From positions 1 through 64,000 of the forward strand of contig QZVU01000001.1 in assembly GCA_003602285.1 (NCBI GenBank): 64,000 bases of DNA. Direction: 5' to 3'. The notes under the pieces are model-generated. The model was not told the origin of the DNA, searched no databases, and saw only the letters and a program-made list of their open reading frames with translations. Below, piece by piece: positions 33,748 through 42,688 of the stretch (the stretch's first letter is position 1; every line of letters begins with the position of its first letter). Source of the DNA: Arthrobacter frigidicola. GTDB taxonomy: Bacteria; Actinomycetota; Actinomycetes; Actinomycetales; Micrococcaceae. Both the position numbers and the translations under genes were made by a program.

Positions 33748-35163
33748 ATGACCGAACGTGACTCCGAATGGAGCGCCGACAGCACGAACGACACCTACCC
33801 CACGAGGGCGAGCCGGCGCCGCCAGTCCCTGCTCGAGGGGGACCCGGGCGACCGGTGGGAGCCGCTGCCCGCCGATGAGGAGCCCGATGGCACTCCGGCC
33901 GCGTACGGGCCCGACGCAGCGCCGGACTACGCCCCCTCGATCGGCGCCCGGACGCCCGGCACTGTTCCCTACGGCACAGTTCACTACGGCACGGTTCCCT
34001 ACGAGCCGGAACCCTTTGAGGCCGACCTCTCCGGCACCCGGGTGTTGGAGTCCGGCCTCTCCGACGCCGGAGCGATCGAGTCCCGGCCCGCCGACACGGA
34101 CCTCCCCGACGCCGAACCGGGGGAGTCCCGGCTGATTGAGCACGGCCGGGCGCCGCGCGGAGCGTTCGGCACCGAACCCGTGGCGGAGCTTCCCCCGCAG
34201 CCGGCCGACCCTCCGGTCACCCGTCAGCGCGCCTCCGCGGCGCGGACCGGCCGCCGCTCCTTCCTCACCCCCGACACGGCAGTAGTGCCCGCCGAAACCG
34301 GCCTGCGGGGAGCCCTGACCCGCATCGGCGTGCGGATTCCGCCGTCCGCCGCGGAGCTGACGGTGCGCGCGCACACCCGCGCCGTGAGCCAGCACTGGCC
34401 GGGCCCGCGGACGATCGCCGTCGTGAACGGCAAGGGCGGGGCCAACAAGACCCCGACCACAGTGATGCTCGCGGCGGTGTTCGCACGCAACGGGGGCGGG
34501 CCCGTCCTGGCCTGGGACAACAACGAAACCCGCGGCACCCTCGGGTGGCGGACCGAGCAGGGCCCGCATGAGGCCACCGTGCTCGATCTGCTCCCTCAGA
34601 CCGGAGCCCTGCTCGCCCCGTCCGCCCAGTCGGCGCTGCTCGCCCGCTACGTCCACCACCAGACGGAAGACAAGTACGACGTGCTGCGCTCCAAGCCCGA
34701 CGTGCTGGCCTCCGAACAGAAGGTCACCTCGCGGGACTTCGACGCCCTGCACGAGGTCGCCTCGAAGTACTTCCGGCTCAATGTCGTCGATTCGGGCAAC
34801 GACGAGACGGCCGAACGGTGGCTGCGCATGCTCCACCACACCCACCAGCTGGTCATCGCCACCACCACACTTGAAGAGCACGCCGAGGCCGGCGCCCTGC
34901 TGCTTGAGGCCCTGCGGGCCCGCGGCGGCGACTACGAGCAGCTCTCCCGCAACGCCGTGGTCATCGTCAGCCAGTCCGACAAGAACGGCACCGCGGCCCA
35001 GGCACAGGCGATCGCCGCGGGCTTCACCGAGCTGGCCCGCAGCGCCGTCACCATCCCCTTCGACCCCGCACTGCTGAAGGGCAGGATCCGCTACGGCTCC
35101 CTCCGTCCCGCCACCCAGCGGGCTTGGCTCGCCGCCGCGGCGGCTGTGGCCGAAGGCCTCTGA
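33748..35163 (+). CDS. ParA/MinD-like ATPase with long disordered N-terminus
   Basis: The 471-aa protein has a low-complexity acidic N-terminal half (residues 1-~200, rich in Glu/Asp/Pro/Ser and short Tyr-Gly-Thr-Val repeats). A ParA-type ATPase follows: IAVVNGKGGANKTPTT near 222, LAWDNNETRGTLGWR near 250, and the switch VVDSGNDET near 350. The Walker A deviates from the canonical KGGxGKT at two places (Asn before Lys, Pro after Thr), a pattern I recall from actinobacterial plasmid/conjugation ATPases. No ParB, centromere-like repeat or T7SS gene is nearby. Confidence 0.75.
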   Translation: MTERDSEWSADSTNDTYPTRASRRRQSLLEGDPGDRWEPLPADEEPDGTPAAYGPDAAPDYAPSIGARTPGTVPYGTVHYGTVPYEPEPFEADLSGTRVLESGLSDAGAIESRPADTDLPDAEPGESRLIEHGRAPRGAFGTEPVAELPPQPADPPVTRQRASAARTGRRSFLTPDTAVVPAETGLRGALTRIGVRIPPSAAELTVRAHTRAVSQHWPGPRTIAVVNGKGGANKTPTTVMLAAVFARNGGGPVLAWDNNETRGTLGWRTEQGPHEATVLDLLPQTGALLAPSAQSALLARYVHHQTEDKYDVLRSKPDVLASEQKVTSRDFDALHEVASKYFRLNVVDSGNDETAERWLRMLHHTHQLVIATTTLEEHAEAGALLLEALRARGGDYEQLSRNAVVIVSQSDKNGTAAQAQAIAAGFTELARSAVTIPFDPALLKGRIRYGSLRPATQRAWLAAAAAVAEGL

Positions 35164-35228
35164 GCCACCGGTCTACGGCCAACGGCCGGCACGGGGCCGC
35201 GGTCCCGCCGGTGGCCTAAGCTGAATTG

Positions 35229-36152
35229 GTGAATCCCGGTGGACGCTACCTGTGCAGCGGGGTGGCCTGGCACGGCGAGGCCCCTACCCTGGTCCTCGCC
35301 GACCCGGACGGCGTCCGGACGGACCGGCCGCTGCGGCCGGGCTCCCGGCTCGGTTACCGCACGCTCGGACCCGCCGGAGTGCGGTACTGCCTGGGCTCCT
35401 ACCGGGTCCGCGACGCCGAGTCCCGTACGCACGTGCCCTGCCCCCGGCAGGCCGAGGCCGAGCGGGGCTACCAGTGCGGTCCCTGCTTCGCCCAGGACGA
35501 CCTACGCTTCATGCACGACTTCCACCGCTCGGGGATCGCCCCTGAGGGTCTGAAACGCTACCTCGACGAGCCGCACTGGCTGTACGTGGCGACCTTCGCC
35601 GACGGCGCCACCAAGGTCGGCACCGCCTCGGCCAAGCGCAAGCGCGGGCGGCTCGTTGAACAGGGCGCCGTCACCGCCTCCTACGTGGCCCTCGCCGACA
35701 ACGGGCGCGTGGTGCGCGTCCTCGAGGACGAGGTGACGCGCAGCGTGGGCCTGCCGCAGGCCGTGCGCTCGGCGGCGAAGGCCGAGGCACTCCGCCGGCC
35801 CCTGCCCCCGGCGCGGCTCGCCGGAATCAACACGGGCTTCGCCGAGTCGGCCCGGCGGCTGCTGCGGGAGGGCATGGAGCTCGAGGGCTTCACCGTCGTC
35901 ACCGAGGAGTTCGACCCGCCGCCGTCGTGGCATGAGGTGTTGACGGCCGAGGGGGTCCAGCCCTACCCGGGGGACCTCGAGAGCGGCGACCACGGGTTCG
36001 CCGTCGGCCCGCTGCTGGGCTCCTGCGCCCTCGTCAGCCTCGACGGCGCGCCGCTGCGCTTCCTCGCGGACCTGTCCCGCCTCAAGGGGCGCCGGATCGC
36101 ACCGGGGGACTACACGACCGCCGTGCCGGCCGTCCAGGAGTTCCTCTTCTAG
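35229..36152 (+). CDS. DUF2797 family protein
   Basis: The 307-aa protein has paired Cys motifs (YRVRDAESRTHVPCPRQAE...GYQCGPCFAQ near 65-92) that suggest a zinc site, and FADGATKVGTASAKRKRGR near 127, as in DUF2797. No function is established. The start is uncertain: GTG 35229 is chosen, TTG 35226 is next to it, and neither has a good Shine-Dalgarno. Confidence 0.8.
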   Translation: MNPGGRYLCSGVAWHGEAPTLVLADPDGVRTDRPLRPGSRLGYRTLGPAGVRYCLGSYRVRDAESRTHVPCPRQAEAERGYQCGPCFAQDDLRFMHDFHRSGIAPEGLKRYLDEPHWLYVATFADGATKVGTASAKRKRGRLVEQGAVTASYVALADNGRVVRVLEDEVTRSVGLPQAVRSAAKAEALRRPLPPARLAGINTGFAESARRLLREGMELEGFTVVTEEFDPPPSWHEVLTAEGVQPYPGDLESGDHGFAVGPLLGSCALVSLDGAPLRFLADLSRLKGRRIAPGDYTTAVPAVQEFLF

Positions 36153-36172
36153 GGCCACGGTAGGATGAAGGG

Positions 36173-36409
36173 ATGCTCAACACACCCTGGGACACGGGAT
36201 CGGTGCTCTACCGCAGGCTCCTGATCTCCGCGCTGATCCTTACCGGCGCCGGCATCGCGCTCGCCGTGGCAGGGGCTGCAGCCGACGCCGAGGCCGCGGT
36301 GTTCGCCGCGATGCCGGTGATCGGCGCGGGCCTGCTGTGCCATATCGCCGGCATGGTGGTGCGGACCCGCGACGCCCGGCGGCGCCGGAGCTCCGCAGCG
36401 CCCCGCTGA
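36173..36409 (+). CDS. Small membrane protein (78 aa)
   Basis: Two hydrophobic helices (about residues 16-36 and 42-62) are followed by an Arg-rich end (RTRDARRRRSSAAPR). AGGA and AAGGG lie upstream of ATG 36173. It lies 20 nt after the DUF2797 gene and is probably co-transcribed. No family is recognised. Confidence 0.65.
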   Translation: MLNTPWDTGSVLYRRLLISALILTGAGIALAVAGAAADAEAAVFAAMPVIGAGLLCHIAGMVVRTRDARRRRSSAAPR

Positions 36410-36486
36410 GTCCCGACCGGCCACCGAGCCGGCCGCTCGATTACGCTTGAATTCAGCCCGCCGCCCGCGAACTCCCGGAGGACCCC

Positions 36487-36939
36487 ATGACCATCAACCC
36501 CGACCTGCAGGGACGCAGCTACCCCGCCGGTGAGGTGTATACCGTGGGGCGCGAAGCGATCCGCGACTTCGCCCGCGCGGTCAAAGCCACCCATCCCTCC
36601 CACTACGACGTCGAAGCGGCCCGGGCCCTCGGGTACGCCGACCTGGTGGCGCCGCCGACGTTCGCCATCGTCGTGGCGCAGCGCGCGGACGCCCAGCTCA
36701 TCACCGATCCGAGCGCCGGCATCGACTTCTCCCGGGTGGTGCACGCCGACCAGCGCTTCACCCACCACCAGCCCATCGTGGCCGGGGATGAACTGGTCGC
36801 CGCCCTCCATGTCGATTCGGTGCGGGCCATGGGCGGCGGGGCCATGATCACCACGCGCGCCGAAATCTCAACAGTGGACGGTGTGCGGACCGCCACGACA
36901 ACGTCATCCCTGCTCGTCCGGGGAGAGGAGCAGCAGTGA
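36487..36939 (+). CDS. MaoC-like N-terminal hot-dog protein (HadA/HadC-like)
   Basis: This 150-aa protein matches the actinobacterial FAS1-type dehydratase half UPF0336: VGREAIRDFARAVKATHPSHYDVEAARALGYADLVAPPTFAIV near residue 20. It lacks the catalytic Asp/His motif and pairs with the active subunit encoded next (4-nt overlap). GGAGGAC is seven bases before ATG 36487. Together they probably form a (3R)-hydroxyacyl dehydratase. Confidence 0.87.
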   Translation: MTINPDLQGRSYPAGEVYTVGREAIRDFARAVKATHPSHYDVEAARALGYADLVAPPTFAIVVAQRADAQLITDPSAGIDFSRVVHADQRFTHHQPIVAGDELVAALHVDSVRAMGGGAMITTRAEISTVDGVRTATTTSSLLVRGEEQQ

Positions 36940-37376
36940 GCATCCCAGCAGCCGAACTGACCGTCGGGCAGGACATCGGGTCCGTGACGATTCCGGTGAC
37001 CCGGCAGGACCTGGTGCGCTACGCCGGGGCCTCCGGGGACTTCAATCCCATCCACTGGAATTCCGACTTCGCCCACGGCGTCGGCCTGCCCGGGGTGATC
37101 GCCCACGGCATGTTCACCATGGGCGCCGCCGTGCAGCTGGTCACCGACTGGACCGGCGATCCAGGCTCTGTCATCGACTACCAGACGCGCTTCACCAAGC
37201 CCGTTGTGGTCGCCGATACTACGGCGCAGCCCGGCCTCCCGGGCGCCGTCCTCGAGGTCCGGGGAACCATCGGGGCGCTGAATCCCGAGGAGGCAACGGC
37301 GCGGATCGATCTCACGGTGACCTTCGAGGGCCAGAAGGTCCTTGTGAAGGCCCAGGCCGTGGTGCGCCTGTCATGA
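36936..37376 (+). CDS. MaoC dehydratase subunit (HadB-like)
   Basis: This 146-aa hot-dog protein carries the catalytic motif YAGASGDFNPIHWN near residue 28 (Asp and His), then GVIAHGMFTMG near 53. It is the active partner of the preceding gene, in the HadAB arrangement. In mycobacteria HadAB serves FAS-II; this genus lacks mycolates, so a general acyl-chain role is more likely. The murB ATG overlaps its stop. Confidence 0.88.
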   Translation: MSIPAAELTVGQDIGSVTIPVTRQDLVRYAGASGDFNPIHWNSDFAHGVGLPGVIAHGMFTMGAAVQLVTDWTGDPGSVIDYQTRFTKPVVVADTTAQPGLPGAVLEVRGTIGALNPEEATARIDLTVTFEGQKVLVKAQAVVRLS

Positions 37377-38482
37377 GCCCGCAGGCAACCGGTACACCGC
37401 TGGCGGACCTCACCACGGCAGGGGTCGGCGGGCCCGCCCGCGCCCTCATTGAGGCACGCTCCGAACAGCAAATCATCGACGCCGTCCGCACCGCCGACGA
37501 CGCGGGCGAGCCGCTGCTCATCCTGGCCGGCGGCTCAAACCTCGTCATCGCCGATGAAGGCTTCGAGGGCACCGTGGTCCGCATCGCCTCCGACGGTTTC
37601 ACCGTGAACGACGACGACGCCACCTGCGGCGGGGTCATGGTTCGGGCGCAGGCCGGGCAGGACTGGGACCAGCTTGTCGATTACACAGTGAAGCACGCCT
37701 TCTCCGGCCTCGAGTCGCTCTCGGGCATCCCCGGCTCCACCGGGGCGACGCCGGTCCAGAACGTCGGCGCGTACGGCTCCGACGTGTCCCAGACGATCGC
37801 CACGGTGCGCACCTGGGACCGGCAAACCTCGGCGGTGAAGAGCTTCACCAACTTCGAACTCCACTTCGGGTACCGGGACTCGCTGCTGAAGCAGACGACC
37901 GTCAACGGCTCGCCGCGCTACGTGGTCCTCACCGTCGAATTTCAGCTCGCGCTCGGCCGCATGAGCGCGCCGGTGAAGTACGCCGAACTGGCCCGCGCCC
38001 TGGGCGTGGAGGTTGGCAAACGGGCCTACGCCAACGACGTGCGCCGCGAGGTGCTCCGGCTGCGCGCGGCCAAGGGAATGGTCCTCGATGCGCAGGACCG
38101 CGATACGTTCAGCACCGGGTCCTTCTTCACCAACCCGATCGTCGACGCCGCGGCCGCGGCGGGCCTGCCGGAGGACGCCCCCCGGTACCCGGTCTCGGAC
38201 CCGGACAAGGTGAAGCTCAGCGCCGCCTGGCTGATCGAGCGTGCCGGTTTCGCCAAGGGCTTCGGGCTGGCCGGCGACGCCGGCTTCGCCGCGGCGGGCG
38301 GCCGGGCTTCGCTGTCGACGAAGCACACCCTGGCGCTGACCAACCGCGGCGGTGCCGCCGCCCGGGACCTGCTGGCCGTGGCCGGACTGGTGGCAGACGG
38401 GGTTGAGGCGAAGTTCGGGATCCGGCTGCAGCCCGAACCGCTGCTGATCGGGTGCGCGCTCCCCGCGCCCAGCACACCCTGA
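37373..38482 (+). CDS. murB: UDP-N-acetylenolpyruvoylglucosamine reductase
   Basis: This 369-aa FAD enzyme reduces UDP-GlcNAc-enolpyruvate to UDP-MurNAc. The FAD-binding LAGGSNLVIADEGF lies near residue 54, GLESLSGIPGSTGATPVQNVGAYG near 118, the catalytic-type FGYRDSLLK near 163, and TFSTGSFFTNP near 240 with the active Ser. The ATG at 37373 overlaps the dehydratase stop. The hadAB-murB neighbourhood is common in Actinobacteria, although the functions are unrelated. Confidence 0.93.
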   Translation: MSPQATGTPLADLTTAGVGGPARALIEARSEQQIIDAVRTADDAGEPLLILAGGSNLVIADEGFEGTVVRIASDGFTVNDDDATCGGVMVRAQAGQDWDQLVDYTVKHAFSGLESLSGIPGSTGATPVQNVGAYGSDVSQTIATVRTWDRQTSAVKSFTNFELHFGYRDSLLKQTTVNGSPRYVVLTVEFQLALGRMSAPVKYAELARALGVEVGKRAYANDVRREVLRLRAAKGMVLDAQDRDTFSTGSFFTNPIVDAAAAAGLPEDAPRYPVSDPDKVKLSAAWLIERAGFAKGFGLAGDAGFAAAGGRASLSTKHTLALTNRGGAAARDLLAVAGLVADGVEAKFGIRLQPEPLLIGCALPAPSTP

Positions 38483-38589
38483 GGGCCGCTACCCCGGTCC
38501 GCCCTGGCGCGGCTGCGCCGGCGGGTCTGCCGGCCCGGCATTCTGTAGGCACGGCACTCTGTGAGCGCGGCGGGCCGCTGAAACCGCGT

Positions 38590-39018
38590 CTACGTGACCG
38601 AGGTGCGCCGCGCATGTTCGGCGGCGGCACGGGTCAGCAGGACGTCGCCCCACTGGGCCTTCCGGTCCACCAGCTGGCGGGTGCACAGCCACTGCGCCAG
38701 GCGGGAGGCGAGGCTGATCTGGGCCAGCCGGTCGTGGAAGTCCGCCGCCAGCCAGCGCACCCCCAGGAATCCCGGCAGGGCGTGGAGGAGCTCCGCGGCG
38801 CCCATCAGGCGCACGTACGCGGCGTCGGGGGAGAACTGGCGTTCAAGCTCAAGCAGCGCAGCCGCCTCCGGCGGCAGGGAGTGCGCCCCCTCGCCCTCGA
38901 GGTAGGACCTCAGCCCGGCCTCCACGCGCCCATACCGGATTACCGTTTCCGGGTGCCGGCCGCGGGCGCTGGCTGCGAAGAAACCGGTCAGGATGCCGTC
39001 GACGTCGGTGTGTTCCAT
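38590..39018 (-). CDS. Conserved hypothetical protein (142 aa)
   Basis: A predicted helical soluble protein with no recognised domain. Its start MEHTDVDGILTGFFAASARGRHPETVIRYGRV and the Leu/Ala-rich rest look like a four-helix fold. It lies 50 nt downstream of asd with no terminator seen, so possibly co-transcribed. Confidence 0.55.
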   Translation of the reverse strand: MEHTDVDGILTGFFAASARGRHPETVIRYGRVEAGLRSYLEGEGAHSLPPEAAALLELERQFSPDAAYVRLMGAAELLHALPGFLGVRWLAADFHDRLAQISLASRLAQWLCTRQLVDRKAQWGDVLLTRAAAEHARRTSVT

Positions 39019-39067
39019 GCCGGTATTCTGCCTCCGCCCTCTGACAGTTCCACGCGCGGGGTGCCGG

Positions 39068-40213
39068 CTACAGGTTCCCGGTACTGATGAGCAGCATCCG
39101 GCGCAGCGGCTCGGCGGCGCCCCACAGCAGCTGGTCGCCCACGGTGAACGCGCTGATGTACTTCGGGCCCATTTCGAGCTTGCGGATGCGTCCCACGGGG
39201 ATCTCCAGGGATCCGGTCGCGGCCACCGGGGTCAGCTCGGCCACGGAGGCCTCCTTGGTGTTGGGCACCACCTTCACCCACTCGTTGTCGGCCGCAATCA
39301 GGCGCTCGATCTCGGCGACCGGCAGGTCCTCGGTCAGCTTCAGGGTCAGCGCCTGCGAGTGGGAGCGCATGGCGCCGATCCGGACGCACAGCCCGTCGAA
39401 GGGGATCCGCCCGCCGTCGCCGGTGCCCAGGATCTTATTGGTCTCCGCCCCGGCCTTCCATTCCTCGCGGGACTGTCCGTTGCCGAGGTCGGCGTCGATC
39501 CACGGGATCACCGAACCGGCCAGCGGCACCCCGAACTGCGAGGCGTCAAGCTCCGGGTTGCGCTGCTGAGCCAGCACGGCCCTGTCGATCTCAAGGATGG
39601 CCGAGGCCGGGTCGTCGAGGTGGGTGAGCACGCTCGAGTGAAGGGCGCCGAACTGGGTGAGCAGTTCGCGCATGTGCCGGGCCCCGCCGCCCGAGGCGGC
39701 CTGGTAGGTCATCGAGGTGCCCCACTCCACCAGGCCGTTGCGGAACAGCCCGCCAAGGCCCATCAGCATGCAGGAGACGGTGCAGTTGCCACCGATGAAG
39801 TCCTTGACGCCGCTGGCCAGCCCGGCGTCGATGACCGCGCGGTTCACCGGGTCAAGCACGATGATCGACTCGGGCTCCATCCGCAGCGTGGAGGCGGCGT
39901 CGATCCACAGCCCGTCCCAGCCGGCGTCGCGCAGCTTGGGGTGCACCTCCGAGGTGTAGGCGCCGCCCTGGGCGGTGACGATGATCGGCAGCTTCGCCAG
40001 CGTCTCGACGTCGTAGGCGTTCTCGAGCTTCCCGGCGCCCTCGGCGAAGGACGGCGCGGGTCCGCCCGCATTGGAGGTGGAGAAGAACACGGGGTTGAAC
40101 AGGCGGAAGTCGCCTTCGTCCTGGAGGCGCTGCATGAGGACGGAGCCGACCATGCCGCGCCAGCCGACGAAGCCGACGGAGGGCAGGGGGGAGGTGCTTG
40201 CTGCGGAGGTCAT
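39068..40213 (-). CDS. asd: Aspartate-semialdehyde dehydrogenase
   Basis: The 381-aa enzyme reduces aspartyl phosphate to the semialdehyde feeding lysine, methionine and threonine. [15 protein letters not shown] near residue 12 is the NADP site, GGNCTVSCM carries the catalytic Cys144, and the acceptor His lies in the later [10 protein letters not shown] stretch. The GWRGMVGS opening is the gamma-proteobacterial subtype rather than the shorter type usual in Gram-positives. Confidence 0.92.
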   Translation of the reverse strand: MTSAASTSPLPSVGFVGWRGMVGSVLMQRLQDEGDFRLFNPVFFSTSNAGGPAPSFAEGAGKLENAYDVETLAKLPIIVTAQGGAYTSEVHPKLRDAGWDGLWIDAASTLRMEPESIIVLDPVNRAVIDAGLASGVKDFIGGNCTVSCMLMGLGGLFRNGLVEWGTSMTYQAASGGGARHMRELLTQFGALHSSVLTHLDDPASAILEIDRAVLAQQRNPELDASQFGVPLAGSVIPWIDADLGNGQSREEWKAGAETNKILGTGDGGRIPFDGLCVRIGAMRSHSQALTLKLTEDLPVAEIERLIAADNEWVKVVPNTKEASVAELTPVAATGSLEIPVGRIRKLEMGPKYISAFTVGDQLLWGAAEPLRRMLLISTGNL

Positions 40214-40289
40214 CCTCCAAGCTTAGGCGAGCCCGGCGTGCGGTGCGGGAACGGTTACGCCGGCCGCCGGTCCGGCCGGACGCCCTGCC

Positions 40290-40847
40290 TCAGGCCGTTT
40301 GGGACCCGCGCGCCCACAGGCTCAGCCGGTACCGGGTGCCGGCGGTGCTGTCCAGCCAGCCCCCGGCGGGGCTGACGCCCTTCAGCTCCCACTCGGGGCC
40401 AAGCACCGGCGCGTAGGTGTCGCCGTCGGTGTCGGTCTCGATGACGGTGACCACCGCCGCGTTGGCCTCGGCAACCGCTTCGGCGTACAGCTTCCCGCCG
40501 CCGATGATCCAGATCTGCTCCGCACCGGGTGCCCGCCGCGCTTCGGCGAGCGCGTCCTGGAGGGAACCGACGACGACGGCACCCTCAAGCGGGCCGGAGG
40601 AGCTGACGACGATGTTGGTGCGGTCCGGCAGCGGGCGGTACTTCGCGGGGAAGGACTCCCAAGTGCGCCGGCCCATGATGACCGGATGGCCGGTGGTGAT
40701 CCTGCGGAAGTGGGCCAGGTCCTCGGGGACATGCCAGGGCATGCCGCCGTCCTTGCCGATCACCCCGTCCTCGGTCTGCGCCCAGATCAGGCCGATCACC
40801 GGCTCGCCGTCAACGGCGTCGATTACTGTGACATCCTCGAAGGTCAT
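40290..40847 (-). CDS. folA: Dihydrofolate reductase
   Basis: The 185-aa DHFR has [31 protein letters not shown] (active Asp/Glu region), [12 protein letters not shown] and [14 protein letters not shown]. It has an extended N-terminus of about 15 residues ([16 protein letters not shown]). Its ATG overlaps the thyA stop (4 nt), so it is coupled to the enzyme whose dihydrofolate product it recycles. Confidence 0.95.
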   Translation of the reverse strand: MTFEDVTVIDAVDGEPVIGLIWAQTEDGVIGKDGGMPWHVPEDLAHFRRITTGHPVIMGRRTWESFPAKYRPLPDRTNIVVSSSGPLEGAVVVGSLQDALAEARRAPGAEQIWIIGGGKLYAEAVAEANAAVVTVIETDTDGDTYAPVLGPEWELKGVSPAGGWLDSTAGTRYRLSLWARGSQTA

Positions 40848-41671
40848 ACGGCGATCGGAGCCTTGATCGTGGGGTGGTGCCGGTAGTCGAGCACCTCGAA
40901 GTCCTCGAGGGTGTAGTCGGAGATGCTCTCCGGGGTGCGGGTGATCCGCAGCCGCGGGTAGGGGTAGGGCTCGCGGGAGAGCTGCTCGGTGACCTGCTCG
41001 ACGTGGTTGTCGTAGATGTGCACGTCCCCGCCGGTCCAGATGAACTCCCCGGGCTCCAGCCCGGCCTGCTGGGCCACCATGAGGGTCAGCAGGGCGTAGG
41101 AGGCGATGTTGAACGGCACGCCGAGGAAGGTGTCGGCCGACCGCTGGTACAGCTGGCAGGACAGCCGGCCCGGGCCCTCGGGGGAGGGCTCAACGTAGAA
41201 CTGGAAGAACGCGTGGCACGGGGGAAGGGCCATGTTGGAGATCTCCGAGACGTTCCAGGCCGACACGATGTGCCGCCGGGAGTCGGGATTCGTCTTCAGG
41301 CCCTCGATGACGGCGGCGATCTGGTCGATGTGTCCGCCGTCCGGGGTGGGCCAGGAGCGCCACTGCACCCCGTAGACCGGGCCGAGTCCGCCGTCGGCGT
41401 CGGCCCACTCATCCCAGATGGACACGCCCTGTTCCTGGAGCCAGCGGACGTTCGACTCCCCACGCAGGAACCAGAGCAGCTCCAGGGCGACGGATTTGAA
41501 GTGCACCCGCTTGGTGGTGATCAGCGGGAAGGATTCGCGCAGGTCGAAGCGCAGCTGGCGTCCGAAGACGCTGCGGGTTCCGGTGCCGGTCCGGTCGGAC
41601 TTGGCCGTGCCGTTGACCATCACATCGCGCAGCAGGTCTTCATACGGGGTGTTCAGGGGTGTGCTCACCAT
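40844..41671 (-). CDS. thyA: Thymidylate synthase
   Basis: The 275-aa ThyA has [13 protein letters not shown] near residue 25, catalytic Cys152 in [26 protein letters not shown] near 185 and [10 protein letters not shown] near 220. It converts dUMP and methylene-folate to dTMP. It is the first gene of the thyA-folA operon. Confidence 0.96.
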   Translation of the reverse strand: MVSTPLNTPYEDLLRDVMVNGTAKSDRTGTGTRSVFGRQLRFDLRESFPLITTKRVHFKSVALELLWFLRGESNVRWLQEQGVSIWDEWADADGGLGPVYGVQWRSWPTPDGGHIDQIAAVIEGLKTNPDSRRHIVSAWNVSEISNMALPPCHAFFQFYVEPSPEGPGRLSCQLYQRSADTFLGVPFNIASYALLTLMVAQQAGLEPGEFIWTGGDVHIYDNHVEQVTEQLSREPYPYPRLRITRTPESISDYTLEDFEVLDYRHHPTIKAPIAV

Positions 41672-41719
41672 GCCAGTCTAGCGAGGACCGGCCGGGGTGC
41701 CTCCCGGCGCTCCGGCGTG

Positions 41720-42688
41720 TCAGTCGTCGTAGGCGCGGTACTGCTCCACGGACACGATGCGCCCGTGGTTGACGGAACTGACCTGGCAGATGACCGCCTC
41801 GCCCGGTGACAGGTACGGGTCGGTGGCCGGCAGCAGGGCGGCCAGGTGCGCCGCCATGTGCCCGCGCAGCACCCCGAAGACCAGGGGCAGGACCGGCCGG
41901 TGCGTGCAGATCGCCACCGGGTTGCGCTTGTCGAAGACCTTCTCCACGGCCACCCGGGCGCGCCCTGGTTTGCGGGCCGCGTCGTGCTCGGTGATGGCGT
42001 CGACGAGCTTCAGCTTCGCGTCGGCCTTTGCAACGTAGGGCGAGACCGTCTGGACGCAGCGGACCCACGGGCTGCTGATGACCCGCTCGGGCCGCCAGGC
42101 CTGCAGCAGCCGGCTCACGGCCACCGCCTGGCGCCGGCCGGTGGCCGCGAGCGGGCGTTCGCCCTCGGCCCGGCTCCAGGAGGAGCGCGGCTTGGCCTTG
42201 GCATGGCGGACGACGATCAGCGGCCAGGTGCCGAGGTCCCGGCGTTCGTGGGCCTCCTCGAGGGCATCGAGCGGCTCTACGTCGGAGGGGTTGGTCAGCA
42301 GGAGGCGCGCCTTGTCCGGGATGCACCACAGGTACTCGTCAACCTCCTTGCCGTCCGGGACGGGCTTGAGGCGGTCGGCCTTCGCGGCCCAGTAGTGGAC
42401 CACCTTGCGTCCTGAGGACACCTCGTAGTCGATGGACGGCAGCGGTATGCCGAGGTGGACCTTGAGGCCCACCTCTTCGTGCGTCTCGCGGACGGCGCAC
42501 TCCGGGGTGGTCTCCCCGTCGTCGAGCTTGCCCTTGGGCCAGGACCAGTCGTCGTAGCGCGGACGGTGGATCAGCAGGACCTCGAGGCGCCCCTTTTCGG
42601 TCCGCCAGCACAGGGTGCCCGCGGCGGTGACAGCCACCTCGGTGGCCGACGGCGCCGCGTCGGCCGGACTCTGGACGTCGGCGGACAT
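41720..42688 (-). CDS. mutT1: Nudix / histidine-phosphatase fusion (MutT1-like)
   Basis: The 322-aa protein joins an N-terminal Nudix domain (box GKLDDGETTPECAVRETHEEVGL near residue 53) to a C-terminal histidine phosphatase (VVRHAKAK near 160). This is the MutT1 layout that clears 8-oxo-dGTP and related nucleotides. Its ATG overlaps the ppk1 stop by one base. Confidence 0.9.
   Translation of the reverse strand: MSADVQSPADAAPSATEVAVTAAGTLCWRTEKGRLEVLLIHRPRYDDWSWPKGKLDDGETTPECAVRETHEEVGLKVHLGIPLPSIDYEVSSGRKVVHYWAAKADRLKPVPDGKEVDEYLWCIPDKARLLLTNPSDVEPLDALEEAHERRDLGTWPLIVVRHAKAKPRSSWSRAEGERPLAATGRRQAVAVSRLLQAWRPERVISSPWVRCVQTVSPYVAKADAKLKLVDAITEHDAARKPGRARVAVEKVFDKRNPVAICTHRPVLPLVFGVLRGHMAAHLAALLPATDPYLSPGEAVICQVSSVNHGRIVSVEQYRAYDD

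Noticed and set aside
33748-35163. Plasmid partition or integrated-plasmid origin
   Set aside because: No ParB, iteron-like repeats, replication protein or integrase is seen near the ParA-like gene.
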